Below are positions 53,016 to 61,226 of a stretch of 64,000 nt of DNA, one piece after another. The notes beneath the pieces are model-generated. The model did no database searches, was not told the origin of the DNA, and worked only from the letters and a program-made list of their open reading frames with translations. Within the stretch, counting starts at the first letter, position 1. Each line of letters starts with the position of its first letter. The position numbers and the translations under genes were made by a program. The stretch is from Streptomyces sclerotialus (GTDB lineage Bacteria > Actinomycetota > Actinomycetes > Streptomycetales > Streptomycetaceae), in assembly GCA_000719105.1 (NCBI GenBank), contig JODX01000022.1:1-64000 (forward strand), read 5' to 3'.

Positions 53016-53567
53016 TCAGCGCAGCCGGGCCACGCGCCACACGGCCAGACCGACCAGTACGGCGACGACCACCGCGTACGTGAGCACCACCCGCCAGTCG
53101 GGGCGCCGGCCGGAGCCGCGCGGCGGCAGTCCGGGCCAGGTGCTGCCGACCCGGCGGGCGGCCATCATGCCCCAGCCGGCCGCGCAGAAGCAGATCAGCA
53201 GGCCCAGCATGGCGACGACGGCGCCGCCGTCACCGAACTCGAAGGCGAGCGGGAAGGCGAACATCAGGGAACCGACCGCAGCCAGGCCCACGATGGGTGC
53301 GAGCTGCCAGATCCGCATCCGGCGCTGCGGGCGCAGCTCCACCTCGACCTCCGGCCCGGCGGACATCTCGTCCGGTGCCGGTCCGTCGGCGCTCACTCCG
53401 CCCGGCGGCTCCTCCTCGGGCCCGTCGGGGCTCAGCGGATCGCCGCCCGGGTCCGGTTCCGGTTCCGGTTCCGGCTCCAGGCGGTACCCCTCCGGGGTCT
53501 GCCGCTCGCCTTGCTCCGCGGTGTGGTGATCCGCTCCTGGTGCGGTGTCACGAGGGCCGGCCTCCAT
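53016..53567 (-). CDS. Small membrane protein with acidic cytoplasmic N-terminus
   Basis: Protein of 183 residues that I do not recognise as a named family. The first 85 residues are rich in Glu, Pro and Asp and include a Glu-Pro run (LEPEPEPEPDPGG). Three hydrophobic helices follow (about residues 87-107, 112-130 and 158-177). The ATG at 53567 has GGGAGG upstream. It lies between miaA and dapF in the same direction, with gaps of about 107 and 78 bases, and is probably co-transcribed with dapF. Function unknown. Confidence 0.65.
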   Translation of the reverse strand: MEAGPRDTAPGADHHTAEQGERQTPEGYRLEPEPEPEPDPGGDPLSPDGPEEEPPGGVSADGPAPDEMSAGPEVEVELRPQRRMRIWQLAPIVGLAAVGSLMFAFPLAFEFGDGGAVVAMLGLLICFCAAGWGMMAARRVGSTWPGLPPRGSGRRPDWRVVLTYAVVVAVLVGLAVWRVARLR

Positions 53568-53674
53568 CGCCACGCGCCCTCCCAACTAGGACTCCACTGG
53601 TCGATCGAAGCTTGATGATGGCACGGCGCCGGAGGCCCCGATGACGGCCGGAGCGTCCCGATGCCAGGACGTGA

Positions 53675-54613
53675 TCAGGCTGTAACCGGTCGTTCGACCA
53701 ACGCCAGTGCGAGCTCGGGGAGTTCTGTGACATCCGCCGCACCCCCCTTGAGCCAGTGCACCCGCGGGTCGCGTCTGAACCAGGAATCCTGGCGGCGCGC
53801 GAAGCGCTTGGTGGCACGAATGGTCTCGGCCCGCGCCTCTTCCTCGGTGCACTCCCCCGCGAGTGCCGCGAGCACCTGCTGGTAGCCGAGTGCACGCGAC
53901 GCCGTGCGCCCTTCGCGCAGCCCTCGCGCCTCGAGGGAGCGCACCTCGTCGACGAGGCCGGCGTCCCACATGCGGTCGACCCGGCGGGCGATGCGCTCGT
54001 CCAGTTCGGGGCGGGCCACGTCGACACCGATCTGCACCGTGTCGTAGACCGAGTCGTGGCCGGGGAGGTTGGCGGTGAAGGGCTTCCCGGTGATCTCGAT
54101 GACCTCCAGGGCGCGGACGATGCGCCGGCCGTTGCCGGGCAGGATCGCCCGGGCGGCCTCGGGGTCGGCGGCGGCGAGGCGGGCGTGCAGGGCGCCCGAG
54201 CCGCGCAGGGCGAGCTCCTCCTCCAGGCGGGCCCGCACCTCGGGGTCGGTGCCGGGGAACTCCAGGTTGTCGACGGCGCCGCGGACGTACAGCCCGGAGC
54301 CGCCGACCAGGACGGGCCAGCGGCCCTCGGCGAGCAGCGCGTCGATCCGCGCGCGGGCGAGCCGCTGGTACTCGGCGACGCTGGCCGCGACGGTCACGTC
54401 CCAGATGTCCAGGAGATGGTGCGGGACGTCGCCACGTTCCTCGGGCGTCAGTTTGGCGGTACCGATGTCCATCCCCCGGTAGAGCTGCATCGAGTCGGCG
54501 TTGACGACCTCGCCGCCGAGTCGCTGGGCCAGGAAGACGCCGAGATCGGACTTGCCCGCCGCGGTGGGTCCTACGACGGCGATGACACGGGGGACCGAGG
54601 GTGCGCTGCTCAC
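53675..54613 (-). CDS. miaA: tRNA dimethylallyltransferase
   Basis: Adds dimethylallyl to A37 of tRNAs reading UNN codons, the substrate step for MiaB. The product has 312 residues. Motifs: P-loop VVGPTAAGKSDL, NADSMQLYRGMDIGTAK, PVLVGGSGLY and the C-terminal TKRFARRQDSWFRRD. The ATG at 54613 is used. In this locus miaB and miaA are split by a LigB-like gene and a pair of small opposite-strand genes. Confidence 0.95.
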   Translation of the reverse strand: MSSAPSVPRVIAVVGPTAAGKSDLGVFLAQRLGGEVVNADSMQLYRGMDIGTAKLTPEERGDVPHHLLDIWDVTVAASVAEYQRLARARIDALLAEGRWPVLVGGSGLYVRGAVDNLEFPGTDPEVRARLEEELALRGSGALHARLAAADPEAARAILPGNGRRIVRALEVIEITGKPFTANLPGHDSVYDTVQIGVDVARPELDERIARRVDRMWDAGLVDEVRSLEARGLREGRTASRALGYQQVLAALAGECTEEEARAETIRATKRFARRQDSWFRRDPRVHWLKGGAADVTELPELALALVERPVTA

Positions 54614-54794
54614 CGCCCCAGTCTCGCAAACCTGGCGCGCTCCCCTCGAACGAGTTACGTGACGTCACACTGCCGGGCTCGTTGCCCTTGCGAGGTTCTG
54701 ACCGCCGGTCTCCGAGTGCCGGTGACCCGGGTGACGCAAACGGACGCACCGGGCGACGCAGGATTTCGCCCGCACGAGTAACGTTGGAGTGGAT

Positions 54795-55151
54795 ATGGGC
54801 GTTTTTGCACGACTTCTCCGCAAGTCGAAGACGGCGGAGGAGGCGTCGGCCGCCGAGGCACCGGCCGGAGCGCCGGCGGCCGGCCCCGACCCGGAGGGGC
54901 CTGAGGCATCCGCGGAGGCATCCCTGGAGGCGGCGGACTCCTCCTCCCCGGCCGTACAGCCGGCCCGGGAGGCGGTGGAGTCGGCAGCGGCGCCGGAGAA
55001 CCCGGAGGAAGAGGAGAACGGCGGCGGGGACGAACCGCACGGAGCCGCACCGGAGAGCTCCGGCGGAACCGACGACGACGTCGAGATCCCCGCACAGCAG
55101 ACCGCGGCGCAGGCGGCCGACAACACGGCCGGCGAGAGCGCCCGCACGTAA
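54795..55151 (+). CDS. Acidic low-complexity protein, Streptomyces-specific
   Basis: Protein of 118 residues. Only the N-terminus (MGVFARLLRKSK) looks structured; the rest is Ala/Glu/Pro/Gly-rich and acidic, predicted disordered. The ATG at 54795 has GGAG five bases upstream; a GTG two codons earlier is possible. The Streptomyces relatives I recall are called gliding motility protein without support. It lies 24 bases before the MT0933-like gene and is probably co-transcribed with it. Function unknown. Confidence 0.6.
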   Translation: MGVFARLLRKSKTAEEASAAEAPAGAPAAGPDPEGPEASAEASLEAADSSSPAVQPAREAVESAAAPENPEEEENGGGDEPHGAAPESSGGTDDDVEIPAQQTAAQAADNTAGESART

Positions 55152-55175
55152 GCGTTTCCGCGAGGAGGGTGGACG

Positions 55176-55448
55176 ATGAGCCTCCTGGACAACCTGAGAG
55201 CCAGACTCGGCCCCGCCAAGGGCAAGATCTCGGACCTCGCCAAGGAGCACGGGGACAAGGTCGGGCGCGGCCTCGACAAGGCGGCGCAGATGGTCGACGA
55301 GAAGACCAAGGGCAGGTACAGCGACAGGATCCACACGGGCACGGACAGGGCGAAGGGCGCCGTGGACCGGCTCGCGCACCAGGACGACGGGGCGGCGCCC
55401 CCTCCGGGCACGTCCTCCGCGCCACCCCCTCCGCCTCCGGCCTCCTGA
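55176..55448 (+). CDS. MT0933-like antitoxin family protein
   Basis: Protein of 90 residues starting MSLLDNLRARLGPAKGK, with GGAGG upstream. The helical core (DLAKEHGDKVGRGLDKAAQMVDEKTKG and KYSD-type region) matches the small family named after M. tuberculosis MT0933. It ends in a Pro-rich tail (about residues 74-90). The antitoxin label rests on family naming; no toxin gene is adjacent. It forms a unit with the acidic protein gene and ends at the hairpin 55500-55549. Confidence 0.7.
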   Translation: MSLLDNLRARLGPAKGKISDLAKEHGDKVGRGLDKAAQMVDEKTKGRYSDRIHTGTDRAKGAVDRLAHQDDGAAPPPGTSSAPPPPPPAS

Positions 55449-55499
55449 GCGGCACGAGGGCTGCACGGGGGCCGTACGAGAGCGGCACCGCATGCTCGC

Positions 55500-55549
55500 A
55501 CATCGGCGGACGGCCGTGGAGCACCACGCTCCCGGCCGTCCGCCGATGT
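55500..55549. terminator. 17-bp perfect hairpin
   Basis: ACATCGGCGGACGGCCG (55500-55516) and its exact complement (55533-55549) enclose a 16-base loop, between convergent genes. Confidence 0.9.
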
Positions 55550-55572
55550 GCGTCCTGCTGCTCAGTGAGGTC

Positions 55573-56334
55573 CTAGGACCATGTGGCCACCAGGTAGCCC
55601 ACTCCGTACGGGGCGTCGTCGTACAGCAGTGAACCGGACAGGTCCGTGCCCTCGGCGGCACCGGCGAGAAGTTGCCAGGGAGCGCGGCCGGAGACCTTCA
55701 GCTCGCGCGCGAGGCCGGCGTCCAGCGCCTTCAGTGCGGCGGTGTCGGCCGCGCCGAGCGCCCGTGCGACCTCCGCGTCGAAGCCGGCCGCGCGCTCGTC
55801 GAGGTACCCCGGCGCCTTGAGGGTGCGGCATGCGCTGGCGTCGCCCATCACCAGCAGGGCCACGCGCTCGGAACGGGCCGCGGCCTCCCGCCCGGCCCGG
55901 ACGCACCGCTCGGCCGTGAGATCTTGCCGCACACCGATCCCTTCGACCGGCACGTCGGCCCACTCCGTGCAGTCCAGCAGCCAGGCGGCGACCGCGAGGG
56001 AGGACGGCAGCTCCGCCCCGGGCGCCCTGGTGTCCGGCTCCCCGCAGCCCAGGCGTACGTCGACGTCCACGCCGAAGCCGCGGAAGGAGCCCGGCGTGCC
56101 CTCGGGGTAGGAGACGGGCTCTTCCGTGCGGGGGGCCGTCGCCTCCAAGTGCGCCCCGTCGCCGCTCGCCCCGGCCGGGCCCACGATCACCAGCCGGTCG
56201 GGGAGCGCGGTGGCCAGTACGCCGAGCGCGGTGGCGCATGCGGCCCGCGCGGCGTCCAGTTCGGGCGCGGCCCCGGAGGCGACCTCGGGCACGAGCAGCG
56301 GCGGACAGGGGCAGACGGCGGCGGCTACAAGCAT
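55573..56334 (-). CDS. LigB-fold (class III extradiol dioxygenase-like) protein
   Basis: Protein of 253 residues with the LigB/Memo-type fold: MLVAAAVCPCPPLLVPEV at the start, VIVGPAGA, GIGVRQDL in the middle, LLVMGDASACRTL and the ending LYDDAPYGVGYLVATWS. In true dioxygenases the first metal-binding His lies in a PHPP motif; here the position is Cys (PCPP), so a catalytic iron site is unlikely. It lies between miaB and miaA and is probably in the same operon as miaB (147-base gap). Function unknown. Confidence 0.72.
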   Translation of the reverse strand: MLVAAAVCPCPPLLVPEVASGAAPELDAARAACATALGVLATALPDRLVIVGPAGASGDGAHLEATAPRTEEPVSYPEGTPGSFRGFGVDVDVRLGCGEPDTRAPGAELPSSLAVAAWLLDCTEWADVPVEGIGVRQDLTAERCVRAGREAAARSERVALLVMGDASACRTLKAPGYLDERAAGFDAEVARALGAADTAALKALDAGLARELKVSGRAPWQLLAGAAEGTDLSGSLLYDDAPYGVGYLVATWS

Positions 56335-56480
56335 GACCAGCAGCGTAGTCCCGTACGGGCGCCGGGCGCCCGCTCCCCCTGCGCCACTCCCGGAACGTCC
56401 GCCGCAGGCCCTGCCGGCTACCGGCTCGTCCGTCGCGGCCCCTGTCGGCCCGGTCGCAAGCCCTGTCGCGCCGTGTCGGC

Positions 56481-58010
56481 TCAGTCGCAGCCGCAGCCGC
56501 TGCCCGACGCGACCGGCAGCGGCTCCGGAACCCCGATCTTCGGGAGACCGAGCATCACACCGGCCGGCTTGGCCGCCTGCTCCGCGCTCTTGAGGTTTCG
56601 CTTCTCCCAGGCGTCGCCCGCGCGCGTGCGGCGCACGTCCAGGACGGCGCCCTCGGCGAGGAGGTGGTGCGGGGCGGCGTAGGTGATCTCGACGGTCACC
56701 ACGTCACCGGGGCGAACCTCCTGCTCCGGCTTGGTGAAGTGGACCAGGCGGTTGTCGGCGGCGCGGCCGGAGAGGCGGTGGGTGGCGCCGTCCTTGCGGC
56801 CCTCGCCCTCGGCGACCATCAGCTCCAGGGTGCGGCCGACCTGCTTCTTGTTCTCCTCCCAGGAGATCTCCTCCTGGAGGGCGACGAGGCGCTCGTAGCG
56901 CGCCTGGACGACCTCCTTGGGGATCTGGTTCTCCATGGTGGCCGCGGGGGTGCCGGGGCGCTTGGAGTACTGGAAGGTGAAGGCCTGCGAGAAACGCGCC
57001 TCGCGCACCACGTGCAGGGTCTGCTCGAAGTCTTCCTCGGTCTCGCCGGGGAAGCCCACGATGATGTCGGTGGTGATCGCGGCGTGCGGGATGGCGGCGC
57101 GGACCTTCTCGATGATCCCGAGGTAGCGCTCCTGGCGGTAGGAGCGGCGCATCGCTTTCAGGACGGTGTCCGAGCCGGACTGCAGCGGCATGTGCAGCTG
57201 CGGCATCACGTTCGGCGTCTCGGCCATGGCGGCGATCACGTCGTCGGTGAAGTCGCGGGGGTGCGGCGAGGTGAACCGGACGCGCTCCAGGCCCTCGATG
57301 TTCCCGCAGGCCCGCAGGAGCTTGCTGAACGCCTCGCGGTCGCCGATGTCGGAGCCGTACGCGTTGACGTTCTGGCCGAGCAGGGTGATCTCCGAGACGC
57401 CCTCGGCGACCAGCGCCTCGACCTCGGCGAGGATGTCGCCGGGGCGGCGGTCCTTCTCCTTGCCGCGCAGCGCCGGGACGATGCAGAAGGTGCAGGTGTT
57501 GTTGCAGCCGACCGAGATGGACACCCAGGCTGCGTACGCGCTCTCGCGGCGGGTCGGCAGCGTGGAGGGGAACGCCTCCAGCGACTCGGCGATCTCGACC
57601 TGCGCCTCCTCCTGGACGCGGGCGCGCTCCAGCAGGACCGGCAGCTTGCCGATGTTGTGCGTACCGAAGACGACGTCCACCCAGGGCGCCTTCTTCACGA
57701 TGGTGTCGCGGTCCTTCTGCGCCAGGCAGCCGCCGACGGCGATCTGCATGCCGGGGCGCGAGGCCTTCATGGGGGCGAGGCGGCCGAGGTTGCCGTAGAG
57801 GCGGTTGTCGGCGTTCTCCCGGACGGCGCAGGTGTTGAAGACCACGACGTCGGCGTCGCCCTCGCGCGTGCCTTCGGGGGCGCGGACGTAGCCGGCGTCC
57901 TCGAGCAGGCCGGACAAGCGCTCGGAGTCGTGGACGTTCATCTGGCACCCGTAGGTGCGTACTTCATAGGTCTTGACGCCCACTGCCTGGCTCCGGTCGC
58001 TGCTGCTCAT
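56481..58010 (-). CDS. miaB: tRNA-2-methylthio-N6-dimethylallyladenosine synthase
   Basis: Radical-SAM methylthiotransferase with 509 residues. The N-terminal cluster cysteines are in [21 protein letters not shown] and GGCLAQKD. The radical-SAM motif [11 protein letters not shown] is followed by a conserved GQNVNAYG. The TRAM domain lies near residues 390-455. The ATG at 58010 is used. A GCGCD C-terminus ends the protein. Works after MiaA. Confidence 0.95.
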   Translation of the reverse strand: MSSSDRSQAVGVKTYEVRTYGCQMNVHDSERLSGLLEDAGYVRAPEGTREGDADVVVFNTCAVRENADNRLYGNLGRLAPMKASRPGMQIAVGGCLAQKDRDTIVKKAPWVDVVFGTHNIGKLPVLLERARVQEEAQVEIAESLEAFPSTLPTRRESAYAAWVSISVGCNNTCTFCIVPALRGKEKDRRPGDILAEVEALVAEGVSEITLLGQNVNAYGSDIGDREAFSKLLRACGNIEGLERVRFTSPHPRDFTDDVIAAMAETPNVMPQLHMPLQSGSDTVLKAMRRSYRQERYLGIIEKVRAAIPHAAITTDIIVGFPGETEEDFEQTLHVVREARFSQAFTFQYSKRPGTPAATMENQIPKEVVQARYERLVALQEEISWEENKKQVGRTLELMVAEGEGRKDGATHRLSGRAADNRLVHFTKPEQEVRPGDVVTVEITYAAPHHLLAEGAVLDVRRTRAGDAWEKRNLKSAEQAAKPAGVMLGLPKIGVPEPLPVASGSGCGCD

Positions 58011-58070
58011 GCCACAAGGGTAGGCGGTGTGCCGGGGAGCCTCCGCCTCCGGTACGCGGCCCGGTGCCCG

Positions 58071-58493
58071 TCAGCCCTGCTCGCCCCGCCATCCCTGCCG
58101 GCGCAGTACCTCCGCCACGTCCGGTGCCCGGTAGTGCTCGCCCTTCAGCACCTTGCCGTCCGCCCGGCGGGCCACGTGCCCGTCCGGGCCCCGCTTGGAC
58201 ATGTTGGCGCGGTGGATCTCGGCGATCACCTGGTCCAGGTCGATCCCGTGAACCAGAGCGGTGCCGTACGCCACGTACACGACATCGGCGAGTTCGTGCG
58301 CCAGCCGGTCCAGCGGGCCCTCGACGGACACCTCGGCGACCTCGGCGGCCTCCTCCGCGAGCAGTTCGCCGCGGTGCGCGGCGAGCTCCGGCGACACCTC
58401 CGTCGGCACGGTGCGCGCGTCGAGGCCGAAGGCGCGATGGAACTCACGGACGTAGGAAGCGGGAGAGGCGTGGGAGGCGGGAGAGTGGTGCAT
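58071..58493 (-). CDS. MazG-like nucleotide pyrophosphohydrolase
   Basis: All-alpha NTP-pyrophosphohydrolase-like protein of 140 residues. The metal-binding acidic helices are visible: ELLAEEAAEVAEV and HELADVVYVAYGTA. The tail has IHRANMSKRGPDGH and ADGKVLKGEHYRAPDV, typical of this subgroup, which may clean noncanonical nucleotides. It lies 60 bases upstream of miaB on the same strand. Exact substrate unknown. Confidence 0.82.
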   Translation of the reverse strand: MHHSPASHASPASYVREFHRAFGLDARTVPTEVSPELAAHRGELLAEEAAEVAEVSVEGPLDRLAHELADVVYVAYGTALVHGIDLDQVIAEIHRANMSKRGPDGHVARRADGKVLKGEHYRAPDVAEVLRRQGWRGEQG

Positions 58494-58750
58494 GCGGCGA
58501 CCTTATCCGCCCGCCGTACGCCCCCTCCGCGCACCCGTACATGTGTACGCCAACCATGCGTACGTCAACAGCGCGCGGACGGTATCGGCCGAGAACCTCA
58601 CGGCAGCGGCACGCGGCATGGTAGGCGGTGACGTTACCCCCTACCCTCCGTTGGGTCTTCACCAGCACGGCCGGTCCGGGTGGCCCGGGCCGGCCGGTCG
58701 TTCCGTGCACAGCCAGCCGTCGTACGACCACGAAACGTTGAGGACTCACC

Positions 58751-59965
58751 GTGACCGTTCCTCCCGCGTCTGACGCATCCGCCCCTTCCTCCTCCCCTGC
58801 CCACCGGGCGCAGTCCCGTGTCACCCGCCGCGCCCTCATCGGCGCCGCGGGCGCGGTCGCCGCCGGTGCCGTGATCACGCCGGCCGTGATGGCCGGGACG
58901 ACCGCACCGGACGCCGCCGGCCCCGGTCCGGCCGGACCGGACGACACCGTGTCCGGCGCTGCCGGAGCCAACGCCGCCGCGGTCGCCACGGGGGCCGGCC
59001 TCACGACCGAAGACTTCCCCGCGACCCGCACCGCGGCGGCCGTCGGCGAGGCGCCCGTGGAGGCCGCCTTCCCCATCGGCTTCGTGGGCGTGCGCTGGCA
59101 GGGCACGCCGGACGCCACCGGCGGCGCGATCCGGCTGCGCGAGGCGGACGGGACCGCGGGCGCCTGGCGGACGTTCCCGTCGAACGGCTGCTCCCCCGCC
59201 GACGGCGGTGGGCTGCTGATCCCCGCCGGGCAGGCCGCCGGCTACGAGCTGAGGGCACCCGCCGGGGCCACCGGACTGCGTTCGCTGGCGCTCGACACCA
59301 CACACGGCCCCACGCGCGCGGTGGCCGTCCCGTCGGCCCCGACCCGGATGCGGGGCCTCCCCTATGTGTCGCGGGCGGCCTGGGGCGCGGACGAGTCCCT
59401 GCGGTTCGATCCGGACGGCGACGAGAAAACACCGGCCGCCTACTACCCCTTCCAGACCATCACCGTGCACCACACCGCCACGCCCAACGGCGACTCCCAC
59501 CCGGCCGCCACGGTGCGCGGCATCTACGAGCTCCACACCGGGACCAACGAGTGGGGGGACATCGGCTACCACTTCCTCGTCGACGAGAAGGGCCGCATCT
59601 ACGAGGGCCGCCACACCGACGGAGGGGGAATGCCCGGGCACGACGCCGAGGGCAGGGTCGTGACCGCCTTCCACGTGGGCGGCCACAACTCCGGGAACCT
59701 GGGCATCGCCCTGCTCGGCACCCTGGTGGACCGGAGCCCGACGCCGGCCGCCCGGTCGTCGCTGACCCGTCTGGTCCGCGTGCTGGTACGGCACCACGGC
59801 GTCGACCCGTGGGCGCACGTCACGTACACGAATCCCGTCGACGGCGGGCGGAAGGAGGTCCCGGGGATCAGCGGGCACCGGGACTGGATGGTGACGAAGT
59901 GCCCGGGCGGGACGATGTACCAGGAGCTGGACCGCCTGCGCTCCGCGGTGGCCGACGGGGCCTGA
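58751..59965 (+). CDS. Tat-exported N-acetylmuramoyl-L-alanine amidase (PGRP type)
   Basis: Peptidoglycan amidase with 404 residues. A twin-arginine signal VTRRALIGAAGAVAAG lies near residues 24-39. The amidase_2/PGRP domain occupies the C-terminal half, with the zinc ligands His in VHHTATP, His in GISGHRDW and Cys in TKCPGG; YHFLVDEKGRIYEGR is typical of PGRPs. The N-domain (about 90-200) is a beta-rich region common in Streptomyces amidases. The GTG at 58751 has GAGGA upstream. Likely acts in the cell wall. Confidence 0.92.
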   Translation: MTVPPASDASAPSSSPAHRAQSRVTRRALIGAAGAVAAGAVITPAVMAGTTAPDAAGPGPAGPDDTVSGAAGANAAAVATGAGLTTEDFPATRTAAAVGEAPVEAAFPIGFVGVRWQGTPDATGGAIRLREADGTAGAWRTFPSNGCSPADGGGLLIPAGQAAGYELRAPAGATGLRSLALDTTHGPTRAVAVPSAPTRMRGLPYVSRAAWGADESLRFDPDGDEKTPAAYYPFQTITVHHTATPNGDSHPAATVRGIYELHTGTNEWGDIGYHFLVDEKGRIYEGRHTDGGGMPGHDAEGRVVTAFHVGGHNSGNLGIALLGTLVDRSPTPAARSSLTRLVRVLVRHHGVDPWAHVTYTNPVDGGRKEVPGISGHRDWMVTKCPGGTMYQELDRLRSAVADGA

Positions 59966-59993
59966 CGGTACGCGAGGGGGGCCAGGGCTCGCT

Positions 59994-60030
59994 CCGGGCC
60001 CGGTGCCGGGTCCGCGGTGCGCGGGCCCGG
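59994..60030 (+). terminator. Possible terminator after the amidase gene
   Basis: CCGGGCCCG (59994-60002) pairs with CGGGCCCGG (60022-60030) across a 19-base loop, 29 bases beyond the amidase stop. Confidence 0.4.
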
Positions 60031-60038
60031 CGCTCCGT

Positions 60039-60082
60039 GCCCTGTGCCCGCCCTGTGCCCGCCCTGTGCCCGCCCTGTGCCC
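60039..60082. repeat. 11-bp tandem repeat, about four copies
   Basis: Unit CGCCCTGTGCC is repeated head to tail (first copy slightly altered) in the gap between the amidase gene and the TAXI gene. An 11-base period is not a multiple of three, so it is not coding-derived. Confidence 0.8.
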
Positions 60083-60186
60083 CGATGCCCTGTGGTGCGG
60101 CGCCCCGCAGCACACGTTGGTCACGGCCTCACCATCCGACGCTCACGGCTCTTGGCCGCCGCATCCTGACCTGGCAGGATCGCGCC

Positions 60187-61182
60187 ATGCTCCAGGCATT
60201 CCACCGCTACGGCGCCCACCGCGGACTGCCGGCCGCCACGGCCGCGCTCGTGGTCCTCGGGCTGCTCGTGTGGTGGCTGTGGCCGCGCGAGGAGCCCCCG
60301 ACCGGAACGATCACGATCAGCACGGGAGCGGAGGAGGGGGTCTACTACGAGTACGGGGAACGCCTGCGCACCGCGATCGCCAGGGACATGCCCGGCCTGA
60401 GGGTGGTGCTGCAGTCCAGCGCCGGCTCCCAGCAGAACGTCGCACGGGTGGCCACCGGCGAGGCCGACTTCGCCATCGCCGCCGCCGACGCGGTCGAGGC
60501 GTACCAGTTGGACCGGCGGCCCGGTCACGGCAAGCTGCGCGGTATGGCACGGCTGTACGACGACTATGTGCAGCTCGTCGTCCCGCAGACGTCGGACATT
60601 GAGACGGTCGGCGACCTCAAGGGCAAGCGGGTGGGGGTGGGACAGGACAACTCCGGCGTACGGCTGATCGCGGACCGGGTGCTGCAGGCGGCCGGGCTCG
60701 ATCCCCGGCACGACATCGAGCCGGAGGACGACGGGATAAGGACCGGTCCGAACCGGCTGCGCAGCGGCAGCATCGACGCTTTCTTCTGGTCGGGCGGTCT
60801 GCCGACCCGCGGCCTGGAGGAGCTCGCCGAGAAGTACGACTTCCGGTTCGTGGAGATCGACACCACCATCGTGGCAACCTTGCACGACCAGGACGACGCC
60901 TTCGGCTACTACCGGTCCTCGGTGATGCCGGCCGAGGCGTACCCGTCCATCCAGCGGGGCCAGACCGTGCAGACGCTCACCGTGGCGAATCTGCTCCTCA
61001 CGCGCGCGGACATGGATCCCCGGCTGACCGAGTGGCTCACCCGTAGGGTGATCAACAGCCGCGACAGCATCGGCTCGCACGTCCACTCCGCCCAGCTGGT
61101 GGACCTGCGCACGGCCATCTACACGGAGCCGCTGGACCTGCACGAGGGCGCGCGGCGGTACTACCGTTCGGTCAAACCGTAG
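60187..61182 (+). CDS. TAXI-type (TRAP-family) solute-binding protein
   Basis: Extracytoplasmic binding protein of 331 residues. One N-terminal hydrophobic helix (about 15-33) anchors or exports it; no lipobox is seen. The TAXI domain starts TGTITISTGAEEGVYYEYGERL and contains QSSAGSQQNVARVATGEADFAIAAAD, VGVGQDNSGVRLIAD and AFFWSGGLPTRGLEELAE. Known TAXI proteins bind glutamate-like or other dicarboxylates for TRAP permeases, but no TRAP permease gene is nearby. It converges on gluK, 44 bases away. The ATG at 60187 has no clear ribosome site. Confidence 0.88.
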   Translation: MLQAFHRYGAHRGLPAATAALVVLGLLVWWLWPREEPPTGTITISTGAEEGVYYEYGERLRTAIARDMPGLRVVLQSSAGSQQNVARVATGEADFAIAAADAVEAYQLDRRPGHGKLRGMARLYDDYVQLVVPQTSDIETVGDLKGKRVGVGQDNSGVRLIADRVLQAAGLDPRHDIEPEDDGIRTGPNRLRSGSIDAFFWSGGLPTRGLEELAEKYDFRFVEIDTTIVATLHDQDDAFGYYRSSVMPAEAYPSIQRGQTVQTLTVANLLLTRADMDPRLTEWLTRRVINSRDSIGSHVHSAQLVDLRTAIYTEPLDLHEGARRYYRSVKP

Positions 61183-61226
61183 GGCGCCGCCCGCCCCGGG
61201 AGGGCACCGCACGCACCGGTCAACGG

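Noticed and set aside
60039..60082. Possible CRISPR array
   Set aside because: Units are only 11 bases with no spacers, and no cas genes are present; simple tandem repeat.
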